A stretch of 10,061 nt of DNA. Source: Euperipatoides rowelli (taxonomy: Eukaryota; Onychophora; Udeonychophora; Euonychophora; Peripatopsidae). The stretch lies in assembly GCA_003024985.2 (NCBI GenBank), contig PXIH01S0052886.1. One strand, given 5' to 3'. A model generated the notes under the pieces. The model ran no database searches. It had not been told where the DNA came from and saw only the letters and a list, made by a program, of their open reading frames with translations. Position numbers and translations under genes: made by a program. This document shows positions 7,989 through 10,061 of this stretch, in pieces; positions within the stretch are counted from its first letter, which is position 1, and each line of letters starts with the position of its first letter.

Positions 7989-9113
7989 TCAGAACCAATT
8001 TTTTTAATTATAATTTTTCTAAAACAACAAAAAAAAACTTTTAAAAATTTTAGTTCTTATACTGAACATTCACTAATCATGATTATACTGTATAGGTAAA
8101 TTAAAAATCAAATTTTTTTTATATTAAAAAAAAATACGTTTTAGAGATTTAAGAGATGTAATATTGTAAAAAAAAAAAAAAAAATTAAATTGCTAATTTT
8201 GAGCACTTTTATTTTACAAGGTGAATTATATTTTAAATACATATTTCTGGGACCAAGAAAAGAAGTACGATATATAAATTATGAATGCCAAAATTATTTC
8301 TTTTAAATTTTATACAATAAATATTCGTTTACAAAATTTTTTTTAAAAAAAAAAAAAAATAACACTTGTATCACAGTTCCCAAATAAATGGCCCTAAACA
8401 CTAAAAAACAACACTATATTAAATAGTGAGAACATTTTAAATTTTAAAATTAAAGATTTAAACCATAATAGTTAGAATAACATTAATAAGTGTGAAAATG
8501 ACAGACAATGAAATTCCAATTTCTTGTCAAATAGAAGGCCTAAAGTTATTTATCATTTAGCGATAAACTTTCATAATCATTAAAAAAGAAAAAGAAATTT
8601 AAAGCTCAAAGACAATATTGTATTAAACAGTGGGAATATTTTATTTTAAATTTAGGATATGGTATCTTGAAATATTGACACACCTTAACTTGGGGTTCAC
8701 TCTTAGACTTATCTTCCCTAATTTTCTGTTTTTCTTTCTCTTTTTCCTTTTCTTTAGCCTTTTCTTTTTCAATTTCTCTTTCCCTTTCCTTCTCAGCTTT
8801 ACGTCGTTTCCTTTCCTCCTCCCTCGCTCTTCGGCGTTCAAGATCCCGACGACGACGTTCCTCTCTCTTTTCTTCTTTGATGCGCTGAAAGGATGATACA
8901 CTGTACAAAATTGGCTCACAGGAAGGTTCATAGAAAAGGCACTAATACATTAAAAGCGAGTTTAACCACGTTAAATATTTAGAAACAAGCAAGCAAAGCT
9001 TAGAAAGGCAGAGGCAATCTTAGAAAATGAAACCACTTTTACCTGCCTCTCTACCCTCTTTTGTTTCAGATATTCAATTAATGGTGTAATAATCTTTGGC
9101 ACACCATTATTAG
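618..9113 (-). CDS. UPF3: UPF3 (UPF3B-like) nonsense-mediated decay factor, partial gene of six visible exons
   Basis: UPF3 proteins link the exon junction complex (EJC) to UPF2 and UPF1 in nonsense-mediated mRNA decay and shuttle between nucleus and cytoplasm. Six exons join in one frame on the minus strand: 9043-9113, 8684-8884, 5870-6198, 5701-5743, 2950-3696 and 618-753, about 508 codons in all, with GT-AG junctions throughout. Landmarks shared with vertebrate UPF3B, in order, are TPL-x3-LK-x-K, then EEKREERRRR, then LLK-x-PE, then a long charged helical or disordered region, then RIRNK followed by DRPAMQLYQPG, the EJC-binding motif. The RRM-like UPF2-binding domain is not visible and should lie upstream of base 10061. 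The last visible exon ends in a strong donor, so at least one more exon lies beyond base 1. The visible part alone is longer than whole human UPF3B (about 480 residues), mainly because of the 249-codon exon. UPF3A versus UPF3B cannot be decided here; many invertebrates have a single UPF3. Confidence 0.93.
754..2949 (-). other. UPF3 intron (2196 bp) with minisatellite
   Basis: Donor GTAAGT at 2949, acceptor ATGCAG ending at 754. It holds the 28-bp minisatellite (2041-2202) and an AT-rich inverted repeat at 2839-2865. The A-run-rich piece around 1290-1400 may be an old interspersed repeat but has no recognisable ends. I see no other gene; short open frames here lack any coding signature. Confidence 0.75.
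2041..2202. repeat. Degenerate minisatellite, about 28-bp unit, five and a half copies
   Basis: Units with consensus roughly AAATACGACCACC, a short variable part and ACCAGGTGC begin at 2041, 2068, 2095, 2123, 2151 and (partial) 2179. Unit lengths are 27 or 28 bp. The ACCAGGTG core is kept in the first four and becomes ACCGGGTGC in the fifth. The CGACCACC part is kept in most and degraded in the third (GGCAACC). The array is GC-richer than the surrounding intron. It lies in the 2.2-kb intron before the EJC-motif exon. Confidence 0.8.
2950..3696 (-). CDS. UPF3: UPF3 large exon: Arg/Asp-rich plus acidic Ser-rich region, ends in RIRNK
   Basis: This exon has 747 nt, 249 codons, phase 0 at both ends. 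The acceptor is ACTTATTAG|GAATCG and the donor AATAAG|GTAAGT. Residues 1-25 are Ser/Lys-rich. Residues about 27-115 are made of degenerate Arg/Asp/Tyr motifs (RRDDHKRD, RSDDYRRD, NDYRSDRSRLDD), part of which is a 45-bp duplication. Residues about 116-230 are acidic and Ser/Glu-rich (KEEMSKEDATLEEICKENL, SSQSSEQSEEGK), with SQ dipeptides that could be kinase sites (inference). The last residues, DPRAERRIRNK, correspond to the RIRNK that precedes the EJC-binding motif in vertebrate UPF3B. The region looks largely disordered and is longer than its vertebrate counterpart. No ATG is needed: the frame is open from the acceptor, through TTG (Leu) at 3639-3637. Confidence 0.92.
3447..3528 (-). repeat. 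45-bp coding duplication within the large UPF3 exon
   Basis: Two 37-bp blocks, 3447-3483 and 3492-3528, match at 30 of 37 positions with a period of 45 bp (15 codons). They encode DDYRRDRVRSDDK and NDYRSDRSRLDDR. The frame is the same in both, so the charged Arg/Asp region grew, at least partly, by tandem duplication. Confidence 0.75.
4377..4766. mobile_element. MITE-like element of about 390 bp with imperfect terminal inverted repeats
   Basis: The left end (from 4377) reads CGCCCCTGTTTTTC, a short A run, then GGGGCTGAC. The reverse complement of the right end (to 4766) reads CGCCCTTCTTTTACAATAAG, then GGGCTAAC. They match at about 23 of 29 positions with one gap. Each end is also a small hairpin (GCCCC paired with GGGGC). 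TTAT sits immediately outside both ends (4373-4376 and 4767-4770), a possible 4-bp target duplication. There is no coding capacity. The superfamily is undecided. It lies in the 2-kb UPF3 intron. Confidence 0.5.
4623..4672. repeat. 21-bp direct repeat, two copies, period 29 bp
   Basis: ATACAAAGTGTCAATAAGTT plus a further T is present at 4623-4643 and again at 4652-4672 with no mismatch, separated by a short AT spacer. Both copies are within the MITE-like element, so this is probably an internal duplication of that element. Confidence 0.85.
5701..5743 (-). CDS. UPF3: UPF3 micro-exon of 43 nt
   Basis: This exon is bounded by GCATTTTCAG on its 5' side and AGCAGT|GTAAGA on its 3' side. Its first G completes an AAG lysine codon begun in the previous exon. 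It then reads FDMSQDNMDRKDSS and ends on a codon boundary. It is needed to keep frame: 43 is not a multiple of three, and it converts the phase-2 end of the upstream exon into the phase-0 start of the next. Both splice sites are good, and both flanking frames fit only if it is included, so I regard it as a real constitutive exon despite its size. I know of no specific function for this peptide. Confidence 0.82.
5744..5869 (-). other. Short UPF3 intron (126 bp)
   Basis: Donor GTAAGA and acceptor GCATTTTCAG. The reading frame of the upstream exon meets TAA within the donor itself (AA|G TAA), so retention stops translation at once. Confidence 0.88.
5870..6198 (-). CDS. UPF3: UPF3 exon: LLK-x-PE segment and RE-repeat helix
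   Basis: This exon has 329 nt, 109 codons plus two bases. The acceptor is GCATTCAG and the donor GAGAA|GTAAGA. It opens LLKNPERIKD, matching LLKKPEKGDE of human UPF3B, and so joins the preceding exon just as in vertebrates. Residues 10-45 are a Ser/Lys/Asp-rich linker. Residues 46-92 are an uninterrupted Arg/Glu run (RERERERERERR, KEKEKERERLRERQ), probably a charged helix. The end (HTSKDDNEKNEKSE) is polar. The nucleotide sequence is strongly purine-biased on the sense strand, which creates a spurious Ser/Leu-rich frame on the other strand. Confidence 0.93.
6381..6388. repeat. Target-site duplication, left copy (TTCTTAGC)
   Basis: This 8-bp sequence directly precedes the CAGGCCC end of the hAT-type element and is identical to the copy on the far side. 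Confidence 0.88.
6389..6990. mobile_element. Non-autonomous hAT-type DNA transposon, 602 bp, complete with 8-bp TSD
   Basis: The element starts CAGGCCCGGATCTACAG and ends CTATAGATCCGGGCCTG, giving terminal inverted repeats that match at 16 of 17 positions. It is flanked on both sides by the perfect 8-bp direct repeat TTCTTAGC (6381-6388 and 6991-6998). An 8-bp target duplication with CAG...CTG ends is the hAT signature. The subterminal regions are rich in GGGCCCC. The interior holds T17 at 6458-6474 and an A18/T17 tract at 6899-6933. There is no intact transposase, only a possible N-terminal remnant on the minus strand. It lies inside the 2.5-kb UPF3 intron and does not touch the splice sites. 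The intact duplication suggests a fairly recent insertion. Confidence 0.88.
6700..6826 (-). pseudogene. Possible remnant of hAT transposase N-terminus
   Basis: Inside the hAT element the minus strand reads MELSETSGAAKRRK, a stop, then LKDQSETLKNNSKIKEICRH in the same frame, running into a poly-T tract. A short start rich in S-G-A and K-R-R-K, followed by a Lys-rich stretch, resembles the N-termini of ZMYM/hAT-type transposases as I remember them. The single TGA and the short length mean it cannot be functional. The similarity is weak and could be chance. Confidence 0.28.
6991..6998. repeat. Target-site duplication, right copy (TTCTTAGC)
   Basis: This 8-bp sequence directly follows the GGGCCTG end of the hAT-type element and is identical to the left copy. 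Confidence 0.88.
8684..8884 (-). CDS. UPF3: UPF3 exon: Arg/Glu/Lys-rich helical block
   Basis: This exon has 201 nt, exactly 67 codons, in phase 0 at both ends. The acceptor is ATCCTTTCAG and the donor AAG|GTGTGT, the weakest donor of the set. It begins RIKEEKREERRRRDLERRR, almost identical to the EEKREERRRR block of vertebrate UPF3B, and continues as alternating Lys/Glu (EKEKEKEK) that should form a long single charged helix or coiled coil. It ends SKSEPQVK, equivalent to the human DEPKIK stretch. Being symmetric, it could be skipped without a frameshift. The opposite strand also gives an open frame here, but that only reflects codon composition. Confidence 0.92.
8885..9042 (-). other. Short UPF3 intron (158 bp)
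   Basis: Donor GTAAAA and acceptor ATCCTTTCAG. If retained, the frame runs into a TAA about 23 codons in, so retention would truncate the protein. Confidence 0.85.
9043..9113 (-). CDS. UPF3: UPF3 exon (first visible): segment just after the RRM-like domain
   Basis: This 71-nt exon enters after a TTTCATTTCAG acceptor and leaves at GGCAG|GTAAAA. It starts with the last two bases of a split codon and then reads NNGVPKIITPLIEYLKQKRV and ERQ, ending on a codon boundary. TPLIEYLKQKR corresponds to the TTPLLSFLKNK segment of human UPF3B, which precedes the arginine-rich block. No preceding exon could be found in 9114-10061. Confidence 0.85.
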
Positions 9114-10061
9114 CTGAAATGAAAATATGAATAAAACATTATTCAGTAAAATGTTGGAAAAAGTTAAACAATTAAATGATAAATATTTTTTTTAGATTCA
9201 AGAACAGTTTCAGGAAAAGATAAATTTGAAAAAGAAAAAACAAATAGATTAAAATATTTTTGGCCTATAATAATTACAGATAATTTTAAATTTAGATTTA
9301 TTACATTTGATTAAACATATTTAGAACATATTTAGAGATTATTTTCAAAGGAAGTTTGGTAGTTATTGTATTATATCCAAGCATAAATGACAATATACAG
9401 TAGTCTAAATATAAGGTCTAAAATCATTTTTAAATCCTAAATAAAAACTTTAAACCAAGGATGGCTAAACCACTTAATTATGAAAAACTTATAGCATTTA
9501 ATCAAGAAAAAAATTAGAAATTAGTAAATTCAATTAGAATAGACAACATTACATCCAATTTAAACTTATTTGTGGGTTACATGTATGAGCTACAAAATGT
9601 TTGCAGTATTTTAAATAATTACGGTATATAAAAACTACTTTTTTTTTTCCAAATCATTCTTTGTACAAACATTTATTGGTCTTTCAATGATAAAAATTCA
9701 TTTATGAATTGCTTGTATCTCTCCACTTTTTTTCATTTGGATTCTAATAAATGCTATAAAAATACAAGATGGCTGCTCATTTGCATAATTATATGCCCAT
9801 AATTAATAATTTTTTTACATGAATAATCATGGCTTAAGGAGTACTCCAACATATTCAAAACTTAGATTTCTAACTATTTAAATAAAAATTTTGATCTAAT
9901 TGGTAGCATGTCTCCTTAAATTTCAACTCCACAATATTTTTTTTTTTTTCAGACTTTAATATAAATGGAAAAATTATAAAAACAAATCTTTAGAAATGAA
10001 TTAAATATTATAAATGTCGAGATCAAGAGCAAGAAGGCAATCTGGAATGTCGAGATCAAGA
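9114..10061 (-). other. Upstream UPF3 intron, partial
   Basis: The acceptor CATTTCAG ends at 9114. The exon that should supply the preceding UPF3 residues is not found before the window ends, so this intron is at least 948 bp. It contains an 11-bp tandem pair (AACATATTTAG at 9314 and 9325) and, at its far end, the 33-bp repeat. Nothing else is assignable. Confidence 0.7.
10013..10061. repeat. Start of a 33-bp tandem repeat at the window edge
   Basis: AATGTCGAGATCAAGA occurs at 10013-10028 and again, identical, at 10046-10061, where the window ends. The period is 33 bp, eleven codons; read on the plus strand from the ATG it gives MSRSRARRQSG then MSRSR. Whether it is a longer array, or coding at all, cannot be seen. 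Its position is in the intron or flank upstream of the first visible UPF3 exon. Confidence 0.6.

Larger units (their letters stand above)
6199..8683 (-). other. UPF3 intron (2485 bp) with hAT element and many homopolymer runs
   Basis: Donor GTGTGT at 8683, acceptor ATTCAG ending at 6199. It contains the hAT-type element at 6389-6990. From 7500 to 8360 there are several long A or T runs, including A24 at 7965-7988, with no repeat ends or coding signal. Open frames reported there are low-complexity. Confidence 0.75.

Noticed and set aside
7274-8099. Short open frames at 7274-7462 and 7908-8099
   Set aside because: They are low-complexity Lys/Asn/Phe/Ile frames within an intron; no domain or splice continuity.
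8630-8931. Open frames on the plus strand and in a second minus frame over the 8684-8884 exon
   Set aside because: These are shadows of the real exon; they ignore the splice sites and show no family similarity.

Overview
The window is intronic and exonic DNA of an animal genome: AT-rich, with GT-AG introns of 126 bp to about 2.5 kb, transposon remnants and minisatellites, and no compact prokaryote-like coding. I recognise one gene, read on the minus strand: an orthologue of the nonsense-mediated decay factor UPF3 (UPF3B-like). Both ends of the gene lie outside the window. The N-terminal UPF2-binding RRM-like domain must lie beyond base 10061, and the C-terminal end beyond base 1. The species cannot be fixed from this sequence. 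An invertebrate metazoan is the most natural guess, from the intron size and composition and the kinds of repeats. Two isolated N bases (689 and 6646) point to a draft assembly.

Gene layout, in transcription order (right to left): exon 9043-9113, intron, exon 8684-8884, intron with a hAT element, exon 5870-6198, short intron, 43-nt micro-exon 5701-5743, intron with a MITE-like element, large exon 2950-3696, intron with a 28-bp minisatellite, exon 618-753, then a donor leading out of the window. All splice sites are GT-AG and the reading frame runs unbroken through the six exons, about 508 codons. The identity rests on three matches to vertebrate UPF3B in the right order: a TPLxxxLKxK segment followed by an EEKREERRRR block, an LLKxPE segment, and the exon-junction-complex-binding motif RIRNK-DRPAMQLYQPG near the C-terminus, here split across an exon junction.

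Non-genic content: a complete 602-bp non-autonomous hAT-type element (6389-6990) with a perfect 8-bp target duplication; a 390-bp MITE-like element (4377-4766) with self-complementary terminal inverted repeats and a possible TTAT duplication; a minisatellite of about 28 bp (2041-2202); a possible piggyBac-like end flanked by TTAA (205-333); and, at the right edge, the start of a 33-bp repeat whose period is a whole number of codons.

The most interesting biological point is that the UPF3 micro-exon is frame-breaking. Skipping it, or retaining the adjacent 126-bp intron, puts a stop codon almost at once upstream of further exon junctions. Such transcripts would be predicted targets of the pathway the gene serves. 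I see no wholly new multigene system.
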